The position numbers were made by a program, and so were the translations under genes. 64,000 nt of DNA from Gloeophyllum trabeum ATCC 11539 (lineage: Eukaryota; Basidiomycota; Agaricomycetes; Gloeophyllales; Gloeophyllaceae): positions 148,238-212,237 of the forward strand of contig NW_006920426.1 in the NCBI RefSeq assembly GCF_000344685.1, written 5' to 3'. Below the pieces are notes generated by a model. The model was not told where the DNA came from and ran no database searches. It worked only from the letters and a program-made list of their open reading frames with translations. Each line of letters starts with the position of its first letter. Position 1 is the stretch's first letter. Of this stretch, positions 34,440-46,007 are shown piece by piece.

Positions 34440-36691
34440 ATGCAGGACCATATACTACTTTCATCCCAGCCAGCGGGCACCACCTTCGGGATTTTGTTTA
34501 TATCTTTGGTGGTTAGTGCAGTGTGAGTTCCCCGACGTCCCCTCCGACTCTCTTTACCAGCCTTTCTACGCTAACACGAATACAGCTGTTATGGTTTGAC
34601 TCTCCTGCAAACGTGAGTCGTTCGGTGGTCTTCTGAAATATGGCCTGCTCATACTACATCCCCATCCAGCTGGATATATTTCAGGTACATTCCGTTACTT
34701 GCGACCCAATTCTTTCCACCTGACGCTTCAACCCAGACGATATTCTCTGGACCCGTGGTGGACGAAGACTCTGGTGAGGTCATATGGCATGTCCTATGCT
34801 CTCGATATTAATCTGCTTGCAGGTCGCCGTCCTGTGGTATATTTCTCCCCGCTTTCGTCGCGAGATAATATGCGATGACCCCATGTTAGGTTGCTGGACA
34901 CCGTACACATCATCCTATGTACAATCACAATTTATTGGTGAGCTGAATCACCATTCTTGCGCTAACATGAGGTATCTGAATGTACGCAGGTATCTTGTGA
35001 CGAACTACGGCAACCCATCCACACTGGACGACTCCAGATGGTGCGTGTCCTGTGTTTTGTCAGCTGAGATCGCTTTGATGTAACCACTGGATATAGGAGC
35101 ATGAATGTAAGTCGATTACAAACACTTCACGACGCCACCTTTGAGCTTACAGTATCTGGAAGGTACAAACAGACATGGCGGGTCTCGTCGGACTGATTGT
35201 ACAACTGTGAGTTATCTGTGGCTCTTCTCCCCGCCGGGGCAATAATTCATGATAAACCAATATTCAAGATTTTTTGCGCGACGAGTCTGGAAGTGTATGT
35301 TCACGTCAACTCTCACTAATCGACACGGTCCTAATCGAATCGTGGATTAGTGAGCGGGAATAAGATCGTGGTCGCCTTGATCGTGAGTGGCGGAGTATTC
35401 GCTTGCGGAAATTATTCTAAGACCTAGACGCGAGCAGGCCATCCTCTCTACCCTGCATTTCAGTACGGTCCTATCCTAGTATTTGCCTAAAGGCCTTGCT
35501 CATTGACCTATCTCTGTTTTTATCCAGCTTTGGGTGTCGGTATGTCCGTGTTTCCAGGACTTACACTACCATGCTGACTCCCGCGCTACGAAGTTTTCAC
35601 TGTCGGAGCGTATGTATCCTTTGTCTTCGCACTACAACGACTTCCCACCTCATCTTGAACCCAAATAGATTCGAGCTGAAGCACTTCTCGAAATACGGCA
35701 TGCTCACAGTGCGCACCGTACTTAAGTTCCCTGAGACCTGCTAATGCTAGACTGTCAGTGGGTGACGTGTCTCGGATTCTCCTCTGCCGCTGCAGCGGAC
35801 ATACTTATCGCGGCTGCGATGTGCTACTATCTCGCCGAGAGAAGGACGGAGTTCAAGCGGTGGGTACCCTTCGCTCCTTGTGTGCATACATGCCCTTACT
35901 TACTCGGTGGATAACAGCACGAATTCGGTGATCACGACTCTCATGATCTATAGTATCAATACCGGCCTTCTGACCAGGTACGTATTCTCTGTTGAGATGT
36001 TTCGCCACGGGTAATTTATGTTTATCGTTGGATAGCATCATTGCTACTGCATGTGTCATCGCGGTAGGTCTACTCGCTCCGATCTGAGTTCTACGTCATA
36101 CTCACGCTCTTCCTGCAACAGTTCGCCATCTCCCCGACGAGCTTTATATGGCTGAGCTTTTTCTGGGTCCTCGGAAAATGTAAGTGCGACGTTCAGTCCA
36201 CGGTTGGGACAGTACTTAAAGACTCCTTCAGGCTATGTGAACTCCGTAATGGCCATGTAAGTTCATCGGAGTACGGAAAAGCCTACGGCACGCTCATAGT
36301 CCTATTAGGCTTAACAGCCGCGATTATATTCGCGAGAAGAGCCGTCAAGATGTCACAGTGCTGGAGCTGCAAGCTCAGGAACCCTCCGCTGCAACGCAAT
36401 CCAGGCTGAAATCTGCAGGTTTCCGACTGCAGGTACGCATACACCATAGCATTGAGTTCATGGGAACGATCCAATCATTGAAGCCTTTCCCCAGCCCGTC
36501 GATCTAGCCGTCGCAGTGGAGACGATCACCGAGACTAAAATGGATTATTGCACCAGCCCGGTAGGAGACTTTTTCTCGATTCCTCTCGTTAGCGATAAGT
36601 GACATTTCCAGCGCAGACAAAGGTGACAAGGGAAGGTCAGGACCGGCCTTCACGGTCGCCCGCTAGTAGCGAACGGGACTCACCCATGTAA
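34440..36691 (+). CDS. DUF6534 multi-pass membrane protein, copy 1
   Basis: A member of the agaricomycete DUF6534 family of seven-helix-like membrane proteins of unknown function. About 23 exons join; several are tiny (10 nt for the SMN segment, 12 nt, 16 nt for FTVGA). Segments in order: TFGILFISLVVSAV, YGLTLLQTWIYFRRY, LLDTVHIILCTITIYW, YLVTNYGNPSTLDDSRW, GLIVQLFFARRVWKL, ADILIAAAMCYYLAERRT, SINTGLLTS and FWVLGKCYVNSVMAMLNSRD. The tail of about 100 residues is polar and ends SSERDSPM. The family signature (paired Trp/Tyr motif, then SINTGLLT, then YVNS..A.LN.R) is complete. It is a tandem paralogue of the gene at 38,348, with the same intron positions wherever I compared them. Confidence 0.88.
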
Positions 36692-37516
36692 GACTCGGAT
36701 GCAGGCACCCCCGTGCTGCTAATTTGCAGCGGTTGATCATCCACTTCCACAAACATAAGTCGCTCGTTTAAAACTGGTAGATATTCCTCGGTAGGATATG
36801 AATGTACGTGGAATGCATATAATAGTTGTACATCCTCCTGTTGTCTAGCCCGTGACTGTCGGAAGCCACCTGCCACAGGCGAAGTAAGTATCGGATCGGA
36901 GTATCGGCCCGACATCATCGGGCGCTTGGCGACTCGGGCCAACTTGCGACTCCGTTGATTCGCCATTGCAAGTTGTGGCTGCAACTTGGATGGATCTGGC
37001 TGGCTTTGGTATACTGGATCATTCACACGCTGAAAGGAGACACGAGTGTCTCGCATAGGCAGACTGGGTGCACGATAGCAGAAGCTTCGTCGTTTCATAT
37101 GCCACTGGCATTATTGCATGTGTATCCTCCTTCCAGGGTTAATTTAAAGCATCACTGTAACGCTTCGACACTCGTTGATTTTCAGCTGTCACGAGGAAAA
37201 GAAAGGACAGAGATTGATACATTCCGCCTCGCGGAATCGAGAGAATGATTTCTCTGACTCCAACTCTGGATTGCCGACGACATGGCCCATGGGCTTCATT
37301 ATCTGGTCATTAGGTGGGTTACAACACGACTTCTGTGAAAGCTAACCTACTCATGCTCTGTTCCTCGCGCCTGCCAGATACAGACCCATTTTTCGTCTAT
37401 TTCTGACGTTAGCACGCCAAAGGAGCCAGTGATCCATTGACTGCAGCCTGCGAGTCAACACGACATTGTACTGGTACACTCGGGTCTATGGCCACGCGAT
37501 ATGCGTTTTAGAGTAT

Positions 37517-37531
37517 CCCCCCCCCCGCCCC
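37517..37531. repeat. Poly-C tract (C10-G-C4)
   Basis: A run of ten C residues is followed by G and four C. It is the longest homopolymer I noticed in the window. Such tracts are prone to length errors in assembly. Confidence 0.8.
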
Positions 37532-38270
37532 GGCCGATCAGGTTGTTCCGAAGCTCGTATGAGATAGTCTCGCTGACAATGCTTCTTTGATTGAATAGGC
37601 TCACCAATACCTAGGGAAAGAACGGGACAGTGATTCACACCGATAGACTTCCTCTCTGCTCACGCAAATTCGCGGCTTATTGTTGATGCGTTCGAGGAAT
37701 CATCCTCTCCATTGAACTTGAAGTATATCTGCTATACGACGGTAGTGGCGATGCCAACGGAATGACTGACTTGCATTCATTCAATCAATAGTGACTTGAA
37801 ACCACGGAAAAGCTTGAAAGGTACTCCCCAGCATTGCGAAATCACTTCCTACGTTGCTGACGTGACCAGATACTCTGCCGTTTCCACTCACACTGCAGTA
37901 ACACCGAGCAAGCGGGATATATACGCTCATCGGCGTCAAACGCTCCCCGAGGATATGGAACCTTTGATCCACGAACCAGGATCGTAACTGGCAGTCGACC
38001 CAGTTGATTCCGCGTCTTCCCCGGGGTAGCACGTCGCCGGCCGCCGGTAAAACCTCGGACGTCCCAGAAAGACAAATTATTCACTCCGGTTGAGAAAGGT
38101 GTTGCTCATCCCGGTGCACGCTCCCACCCAACCTTGAGGAAAGCTAAATAATCGGGTGCCCTCTCACTGAAAAGGTGCGAGAGTGAGGCAAACAGAGGGG
38201 CTTCCTTTGGCAGAAATATGGGGAAGCGGTGGCGACACCGAGTATAACCCGGGGTTCTTCACTCTTCTCC

Positions 38271-38278
38271 TATATAAG
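38271..38278 (+). promoter_or_regulatory. TATA box of second DUF6534 gene
   Basis: TATATAAG lies 70 bp upstream of the chosen ATG (38348), in C/T-rich surroundings, a normal position for a fungal TATA element. Confidence 0.55.
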
Positions 38279-38347
38279 TTTCTCAGCCTGTTGCTGGAAT
38301 TCCAGCATGTTGCCTCGTCCTCCATAGCTCATGCCTGGCCGATAGCC

Positions 38348-40646
38348 ATGGTATCAACACCACCTATGTACGCGACATTTGGAGCGATTTTCATCGCTCT
38401 GGTTGCAAGCGCAGTGTAAGGGGCAATCAGGTATGCAGCGATATGAATGATAGTCGTCACCGTCTTTCTCTTTAGCTTCTACGGGGTGACCATAACACAG
38501 ACGTAAGTACTCTTTTGCTAATGAGTGCTTCAATTTCCAAATTGACCTTTGGCAGGTACCTGTATTTCCGGTAAGGTTTTCGGTGCATTGTAGCAAAACA
38601 ATTAATGACTAATGCAAAGTAGCAAATACCCCAAGGATTGGTGGGTGACGAAGACCGCGGTTCGTGGATAAGTCGATGCACACGTTTAGGATTGTATCCT
38701 CATCCATTGCGAAATTGATAGGTCTTGGTGCTCTGGTAAGGTCATCCCCTTGGTCTAATACCCAGCCAACCCATGTCGCCAGGTTCCTGGACACAGTTCA
38801 TCTGATTCTGTGTACCGTTGCTATGTATTGGTATGTACTGATAGATCTATGTGGCGAGAAATACACCTTACTTTCTTCAAAGGTACTTGATTACGAACTT
38901 CGGCCAATATGATGTGTTAAACAACTGCACTTGGTAAGCGGCTGTGGAATGGTGGATTAACTCTTCATCTGATGTAACTAGGAGCATGAATGTAGGCATC
39001 ACTAGCTTGCTTGATGTATACGCGATGCATCCGCTCATAAACTCGTCCTTGACAAAGACCCAGGCCGATTTCAATGTCAGTATATTCGTAGGGTTTCTGC
39101 CTAACGTAACTCATCTTGGCCCTCGTACAGGGTCTCATTGCGCTCATTGTTCAATTGTGAGCACAACGTTTCCTACGAGACATTCCGATGCTCATCGGAG
39201 AGCAAGTTTCTTTGCGCGGAGGGTCTATCTACGTAAGCAACTATTTACCTGTGGCTCTGATCACTTTAATTGATGCACTTCGATATCAAGTGAGCGAGAA
39301 CTGGATTATTACGGGAATTATCGTGAGCGCCTTACCCGTGTCTCGTATGAGCGGAAGAAGGCGCTGACCCTTGTCCTCAGATGATTTTGGCTTGTTCACA
39401 TTTCAGTAGGTTCATTAACTCTAAATAGTCTGATCGTACTGAAGATGTCGTAGGCCTCGGCATAGGTGAGAGGGCCAACAAAGCTCACGGACCTCTATTT
39501 ACATACTTGGGGCGTCGTAGTTTTCACAGTGCAAGCGTGAGCGTTTTTCTCCGTGCACCATGATTATTCCTTAGGACGGACGCCCTGTAGTTTCCGTGTC
39601 TTACACTTTGACCGGTACCCTAAATTGACTGTACGTTGCATGCCTGTCTTCCACGTCTAGAAGGACGAGTGCTAAACGACCGTCAGTGGGTGACTTCGAC
39701 TGGCCTCGGTTGCGCGGCAGCGGCAGATATAATCATCGCTATATCCATGTGCCATTACCTCGCAAAGCGTCGCACGGGATTCAAACGGTACGTTTCTTTC
39801 TTCGTTATCTTACACCGTACGTTTTCATCGTGTCCATGTTTTTGTAGGACAAACTCTATCATCCTGACCCTGATGGCCTTCAGCATCAATACCGGCCTGC
39901 TCACTAGGTATGCTCACATGCAGATCCATGATGTAAGTTTGGTATGAATCCGTTGAATAGCATTCTAGCCACTGCCACTGCAATAACAGTACGTCCACGG
40001 TCAAAGAGCTGTGACACGAACGTCCACTAACGTCCCAATAGTTTGCCACCATGCCCACCAACTTCGTCTGGCAGAGTTTCTTCTGGGTACTCGGCAAGTG
40101 TAAGTGCATCCCTGTTCCCTATACAAGTCCAAGTTCACTCAAGTTCGGGACACGTCTGCAGGTTATGTGAACTCCCTCTTGGCAACGTGAGCTGCGTTTC
40201 GCTATGGTCATGCGGGGCCGATGATTAACCCACCGCGCAGGCTGAACGGCCGGGAATACATCCACGAGAAGGCGCGCAGACACCAGGCCACATTCGTGGA
40301 ACTATCCAACCTCGAGTTCCATCACGACAATAGGTTCGTGCCGACGAATTCAGTCGCGCTCCGAAGCAGCGATCTTGTGTTCAGCAAGGTACGCCCAAAG
40401 CATTTGTCATTTGCCGCAGGCTCACGTTATGTCTGGAAGCCCTCGGTCGCCCTCGCTGTTACAGTGGAAACTGTTACGGAACAGAGTACGACCAGCGAGG
40501 ACGTACTGCGGTCCATCGCGTCGCAGCACGCCCGCCATATCTCGAGATCCAACTCCTTGCGAGCTGGGCCATCGAATCTACTCCGAGCTGGTCCATCAAC
40601 ACCGACGCGTCCCGTGAACAATTTCAGTAGTACATGCACAAAGTGA
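38348..40646 (+). CDS. DUF6534 multi-pass membrane protein, copy 2
   Basis: Tandem paralogue of the gene at 34,440, of unknown function. It is cut by a similar set of very short exons. Diagnostic segments: YATFGAIFIALVASAV, FYGVTITQTYLYFRKY, FLDTVHLILCTVAMYW, YLITNFGQYDVLNNC, GLIALIVQ, FFARRVYL, ENWIITGIIMILACSHF, GIVFTVQAFRVLHF, ADIIIAISMCHYLAKRRT, SINTGLLTS, FWVLGKCYVNSLLATLNGRE. Repeated ALTV/Ser-rich elements (AGPSNLLRAGPS) lie in the polar C-terminal tail. The start at MVSTPPMYATFG is aligned to the paralogue. The frame is open further upstream to 38183, but a TATA box at 38271 supports the shorter form. Confidence 0.87.
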
Positions 40647-40925
40647 CTGTTCGCATAGTAATCGTAACGTTCTTTTGGAGATACCAATTTTCACGGAAGC
40701 ATAGCATACCCCCGGACTTGGGTCCATAATGGAGGGGCCATCACGAGATCATACCGTATCAAGGAGATATATACCGTGCTGTGAGACTGGATGGGCGTGG
40801 AGGCAGCAGTGAAGTAGCCGCGAAGCCTTGTGGAGTGCCAGGTTGGCAGGAGCAAGGAATCCCCGCTGGGATTCAGGCTGCCCTCTAAAACAGTAGTTAA
40901 GCCACATTATGTCAAGCTGCCCATG

Positions 40926-42809
40926 TCATCTTCTATCCCCATCATACACAAGCCCAGCCAGTCCATACCGCACCACGAACGCAAAAACGCTCCCAGCAAT
41001 CTGCACATCCAGTCAGTCAGTCAGTCAGAGTCTCCTTCCCTTCACACCCAACAACGCGCGCTGCCACTCACCTGAGTGCATATCAGCACCTGCACGAGCC
41101 GCTTCTCGTTCATCGGCCCCAGCCGCACGAGGAAGACGTTCAGTATCGTGAGATTCGTTGTCTCGAGGATCTGGCCCGTCCTAGGGTGGACGGTGAGCTC
41201 CGCCAGGCCGAGGAGGGAGAGCGCGCGGAGGACGAGCGTGGAGAGGTTTGAGGGGGGGCGCTCGAAGAGCGCTCTCGAGGGGTGCAGGAGGTTTGTGTTC
41301 GCGTCGAATCTAGATTGCAGGGTCGGGGAAGCATAAACTGCGAGTGAGCGGAGTCAAGGAGAGGAGAGGAGAGCAGGCATTACCTCGGGACGCGGTGCCG
41401 CGGACAGGGCACGAGCCCGAAGAGTTGCGGGCAGGAGAGCACGAAGTTGAATATCTGAGGGAGGAAGAAGAGGAGGAGCGTCTTGGAGAAGTGCGCCTGG
41501 ATGCCGACGACGGCGAACGCCATGCCCGTCACGTAGCACAGCGTATCCCCGGGGAACACGCGCGCGGGGTACCTTGAATCCCGCTATGGTCAGTTTCGCC
41601 TCCAAGTGCCTATGTTCTTCACTTACCAGTTGTGATAAATGAACCCCGCGCACACGCCGACGAGCGGGAGCATAAAGTACAAGCTGAACAAGTGCCGCTC
41701 GACGAGCTCCCGGCTCCCGTACGCCATCCCCGCCGCCCACACGCCGCCAACATCCACCTCCTTCTGGCCGCCGAGGAGGTGCAGCGGGATGCGGAAGTCG
41801 AACGGCCACGGCAGGTAGAGCAGGTCGTTGAGGACGACGGAGAGCGCGATGACGAGCGCCTGCGCGGCCTCGGCGCCGTTGATGCCGGCCAGGATGTTGA
41901 TGCTGTTCGTTGCGAAGGTGGAGAGGAGGGACATGTAGAGGTAGTAGAGCGGGCCTGCGGGGAAAGGGGAGGGTTAGGGGGGAAGCGGAGGGGAGGGGGA
42001 GGCTCACCGAGATTAACGAGGCTGCGCCGGAGGATGGGCCGGAGAGGGATGGGCACGACGACGTGCGTGTTGCCGCCCTCGGCATAGTAGACCATTAGGA
42101 GTGGGATGGAGGCGATGATGGGGATGGGCAGCTTGTGCCGCCACCGGATGTCGAAGATGTCGTCGAGAAACCCGAGCATGGTGGCCATTAGTAGCGAGAG
42201 GAGGGAGGACAGGTACAGGGAGAGCTGGGCGCATGTCAAGCTATCAGCGGGGACTGAGCCTAGCAGAAGAGCTTCGTGGGGTACGGGGATCCACGGGTCT
42301 GCCATGGATCCCCGTATCCAACGAACGCATGGGTGTGCTCACTAGATGGTGGGGAAACTCGTTTATCGAGAGGCCTTCTCTCGTCTTTGAGCCGGAGCTA
42401 TTCCCGCCATGACCATTATACCAGCTCGTGAACGGGAACGGAATGAACAATATTAGCAGGAGTATATATATGGACGCGCATACGAGCCCGAGGCTCTCTG
42501 GTCTACGTCGATCATCCCAATATCATTTCCAAGCCTACAGCATAAACATATAGCTACGTACATCGGAGTATCATATGTCTTTAGCAAGTCCCTCCCCTTC
42601 AGGTTTGCCTTCACCATGATCCCGCCGAGGGCGGGCACCAGGTACAGCGCCGCCACGAACGCGATGATGCTGAAGCCGAGCGAGGAGTGCAAGGCGGGTA
42701 GTGGAGGGGCGGGGGACAGCAGGGGCCGGAATATGAGCCATACGGCTATTGGAAGGAGAGACAGCAGCAGGACGGAGGGGAGCGGCCGGGGCTGGGGACC
42801 GTTAGCCAT
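40926..42809 (-). CDS. ALG7: UDP-GlcNAc:dolichyl-phosphate GlcNAc-1-phosphotransferase
   Basis: This ER membrane enzyme catalyses the first step of dolichol-linked oligosaccharide synthesis and is the tunicamycin target. Seven exons (42809-42562, 42502-42343, 42224-42008, 41954-41627, 41572-41384, 41309-41072, 41000-40926) give about 484 aa with about ten transmembrane helices. Motifs: [16 protein letters not shown], then [13 protein letters not shown]; the catalytic [20 protein letters not shown] (Asp pair); [26 protein letters not shown]; and the PNPT end, [14 protein letters not shown]. The exon 2 to exon 3 junction spans the longest intron (118 nt) and is the least certain. The gene is divergent from the SET-TAD3 gene, with 188 bp between starts. 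Confidence 0.94.
41011..41028. repeat. AGTC tetranucleotide microsatellite (4.5 copies)
   Basis: Tandem AGTC units lie inside the last intron of the ALG7 gene. This is short and probably without function. Confidence 0.8.
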
Positions 42810-42997
42810 GTTGACGCCTGACGTCGGAATACGGGTTCTACAAGGATACACAGCCGTGTATCTTCATCAATAAATCCAATTATTTCGCCGTTGTCGACGT
42901 CGGCGGTGGTGAGCAGCCTGAGTGTACGATCGACGCACAGTCGCGTGCGCAAAGTCGACGTGTCGCGGTCACGCGTCGCCTTCGGACGCTTTGTCGG
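42810..42997. promoter_or_regulatory. Shared divergent promoter of ALG7 and SET-TAD3
   Basis: 188 bp lie between two start codons on opposite strands. No TATA box is evident. The inference rests on spacing. Confidence 0.5.
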
Positions 42998-44876
42998 ATG
43001 TCGGACGCATTCCATCTTCCTCCCAGCTCGGAGGGCAAGCCCTCGACGTCGACTCGCAAGGCGCCCCAGCACCTCAACAGCACAGGGTGCTGCATCCGAT
43101 ACTCTGAAGGCAAAGGGAGAGGCGTGTTCGGTATGGCTTTTTTCTATGTTTCGATTTACGGAAGTCACTGATCCGTACCCTTACCAGCGACCCGCAGAAT
43201 CGACCCTCAAACCGTCATCGAGATCTCCCCAGTCCTCCTATTTACAAAAGATGAATACCGCGACCACGGGCGGCACACGGTCATCGACCACTACACATTC
43301 AAATGGCGCGATGGGCGCATGGCCCTCGCCCTCGGATTAGGTCAGTTCTTGTCTTCTGTTTGGTGTCATGCAACGATAAAGCGGCTGCTAATTTATGTCC
43401 ACCACAGGTTCTTTATTCAACCACTCCGACCACCCGAACGTGTCCTACACGCTCGATACGGAGACCGAGTCTATCCGGTACACTACTACCCGCGCGGTCG
43501 CCCCGGACGAGGAGCTGTGTATATTCTACGGGCACAAGCTGTGGTTCGAGAATGCTGATGCAGGCAGCGCTGGTGTAACCCCGGCTTCTGAAGAGGGGGA
43601 GGCTGACGATGGGTGGGGAGGGCTCGGACCTCTCGCAGACCTGGTGGACAACCAAAACCAGGACTCGGGGCCCTTCTCCTTCCCCAACGGCGATCCAAAT
43701 GATATCATCCCAGACGCGGACCTACCCTTTACGCGACTGAAACTGATCGAAGATCCGGAGGAGGAAACGCTAGAAAGTGTCCACACCAGTTAGTAGTAGC
43801 ACCACCCCCTGCCTTCCTTGTACCAAATCCTGTCCACAGTCAAAGCATGGGTCGTCGACCTCCCCGACCCGAAACAGACCATCGCAATGCTCAAGTCCGT
43901 AATCCTATCTCTCACTTCCACTTCCTCGCACTCAACTCGCTCCCAGATGGCTCCGCACCTCCGGCCTCGACGACCCCTCCCTCGCCCACCTCAAACGCGT
44001 GCGCAAATCCCCCGTCACCTCCACCACCTCGCTCCTCCTTTCGCGCGTCACCTCTCTATCAGAACCCCCCGTGCTGCCCGCGGACGTTCCGCTCCCAGCG
44101 CCATACACGCTCGCCGTGCCCAAGACCGCCGCGCTCACGCTGAGCTCGTGCAAGGTCAAGTCGACGCTCTGGCCGACGATGTACGCCCCGCGCCGGAAGG
44201 GCGAGCTGGAAGAGTGGGAGCGCGGGCGGGTGCGGTGGGCGTGCGCGGCGATGAACGCGGTCGTGGCGACTGCGAGGGAGGCAGCGCTCAAGGGCGAGGT
44301 ATGCGTATTCTCTAGCAAGAGCTTACTTTATGTGGGACAAAGAACTGATGGAATATTGGATGCGTTTCGCAGCTGCCGATCGCTGCGCACGTACCGGTTC
44401 CGTATGCAAGTTCAAAGGATCAGGCAGCGGCGGATCATAGCTTGACGCGGGAGTTCACCGCGCATGATACGAGGACGAGCCTCGCGCACCCGCTGAAGCA
44501 CGCCGTGATCAACGTTATCAGGGCCGTGGGCGACTACCGCGCCGCCAGCCCCTCCCGCGCAAGCGAGCTCACGAATCAGCCTCCAACAACCGAAATCCAA
44601 ACCGAAACGGACAAGACGCGCAACGGGACGCACTACCTGCTCACCTCGCTCACGCTCTTCACGACGCACGAGCCGTGTATCATGTGCAGCATGGCGCTAT
44701 TACATTCGCGGGTCAAGGAGGTAGTGTACCTGTATGCTATGGAGAAGACGGGCGGGTGTGGCGGCGTGGCGTGTCTCCCGAGGCTGGAGGGGGTGAACCA
44801 TCGGTTTGGGATTGCGAGGTGGAGGAGTGGGGGAGGGTGTGAGGACCTGAGGGTCGCGGAGGATGTGGATGCGTGA
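42998..44876 (+). CDS. TAD3: SET-domain / TAD3 (ADAT3) tRNA adenosine deaminase fusion
   Basis: Six exons (42998-43130, 43188-43340, 43408-43788, 43840-43894, 43947-44298, 44373-44876) give one frame of 525 aa. Residues about 28-150 form a compact SET domain: CCIRYSEGKGRGVFATRRID, then the cofactor/knot motif LGSLFNHSDHPNVSYTL, then APDEELCIFYGHKLWFE. An acidic linker follows, then a Tad3-type deaminase: SLAHPLKHAVINVI (HAV, the Val replacing the catalytic Glu, as in Tad3) and HEPCIMCSMALLHSRVKEVVY (PCxxC zinc ligands). Tad3 is the non-catalytic partner of Tad2 in A34-to-inosine tRNA editing. The 51-nt intron at 43789 joins the two halves in phase. A stop inside that intron would otherwise separate two genes. 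Confidence 0.88.
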
Positions 44877-45013
44877 CTGTTCTTCCGTACTGGAAGAGTA
44901 TACAAGCAAGTACGATTATGCGATATGAAATCTGGGAGCGGTAGCACTATCGGTTTATGAGTTGCGAATGCAAGATGCGAGCGAAGGACACGCACCAGGC
45001 CATAATACGACCT

Positions 45014-45580
45014 CTACCAATACGCCCGGCGCTCCTTCTGTATTTCCCTCACCATCCTCCTCCTGGGACCCCACTTCTCCCTATTCTCCTCGTCCTTGAC
45101 CGCCTTGACCGCCTTGATCTCTTTACGCACCGTATTCGGCAAGCACGTCACCAGCCCGACAAACTGCTTCGTGCAATTAAACTTCCTCGCGAGCGCCGCG
45201 CGCGTCCACGTCTTCGGGTCTGCATACCTCAACCTCTTCAGCTCCGTCAGGTCCTCGTCGCTCATGCGCGGCGGCGGCGTCTTCTTCGCCGACGGGCGGA
45301 TGTGCGGCGGCACGCCCTGCGCGCTGTGCCCCGCCGGCGGGCGCAGCAGCGGCGAGGCCGGCAGCGTCGTGTACGAGTGCGGCGAGGGCGCGGACGGCGG
45401 CGGGCGGTGGATGAAGGTCAGGTTGTCCGGCAGCGCCGTGGCGACGGCGACGGGGCTGCTCGCCAGCGGGTCTGCGTACTTTTGGGGCGGCCGCTCGGCG
45501 GGCATGGGCTTGCGTGGTGTTACTTTCGTCGCGTAGGAGCGGGTGCCCAGCAGGCGGCCGACCTGTAATCGGGGCTTCAT
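45014..45580 (-). CDS. MRPL20: Mitochondrial ribosomal protein L20 (mL58)
   Basis: A single exon of 188 codons. The N-terminus, MKPRLQVGRLLGTRSYATK, is Arg/Ser-rich and ends in the typical RSYA presequence pattern. The middle is Pro-rich. The conserved MRP-L20 region is SDEDLTELKRLRYADPKTWT followed by RAALARKFNCTKQFVG, a helix-turn-helix-like motif. The basic C-terminus ends in VREIQKERRAYW. The protein is a fungal-specific subunit of the large mitoribosomal subunit. Its stop codon faces that of SET-TAD3 across 137 bp. Confidence 0.9.
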   Translation of the reverse strand: MKPRLQVGRLLGTRSYATKVTPRKPMPAERPPQKYADPLASSPVAVATALPDNLTFIHRPPPSAPSPHSYTTLPASPLLRPPAGHSAQGVPPHIRPSAKKTPPPRMSDEDLTELKRLRYADPKTWTRAALARKFNCTKQFVGLVTCLPNTVRKEIKAVKAVKDEENREKWGPRRRMVREIQKERRAYW

Positions 45581-46007
45581 GGTGTCTGCAGCGAGCACCG
45601 ACTTGATTGGCGAGTGGAAAAGCTGAATATTTGTGTGGCTATTCCCACGGACCATATATGGAAGGTCTAGTAATCGTCGACGTGTATCCTTGCCGCATAT
45701 CGAGACTACTTGTCTTTCTTGTGAGTGGATGGCCCGTAGGGAGGAATCCAATCGAGGCATCTTGGCCAGAAAACGTGGCGAACTATCCCAAGCATACATG
45801 CATTTCGAAAGCAAGACAAACGGAAAACATGCCACAGCAAAGCGACTACTACAACCCTCGACTGACCCTCGGACCCCCTATATACACCCACTCAAAACTA
45901 TCTGTGGCGGAAAAATGAATCGTTGCCTCGATAACATGAGTTAGGAGCGTCCTACCAGAATAAGTGCCGCACAGATTCAGATATTAGCAGGGTCGTCTGC
46001 AAGGTAC
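45581..46007. other. Intergenic region between two minus-strand genes
   Basis: It contains the promoter of the L20 gene and the 3' region of RTT109. The plus-strand ORFs here (103 codons each, in two frames) overlap each other and look like chance ORFs. Confidence 0.55.

Larger units (their letters stand above)
36692..38347. other. Region between tandem DUF6534 genes; no secure gene
   Basis: The longest ORF (minus, 36,637-37,098, 153 codons) partly lies over the last exon of the upstream gene and shows no family. One segment of it, LPVLNERLMFVEVDDQPLQ, looks protein-like, but the ORF length alone is expected by chance once in a window this size. A run of ten C at 37,517-37,526 is the only simple sequence. 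Confidence 0.45.

Noticed and set aside
36637..37098. 153-codon minus-strand ORF
   Set aside because: It overlaps the last DUF6534 exon, has no family, and a length expected by chance about once in this window.
41354..42305. Alternative frames over ALG7 up to 243 codons
   Set aside because: GC-rich shadow ORFs. The ALG7 motifs lie in the spliced frame.
43788..43793. Stop codon ending a separate short SET protein at 43,791
   Set aside because: It lies inside a canonical phase-matched intron that continues into the TAD3 domain.
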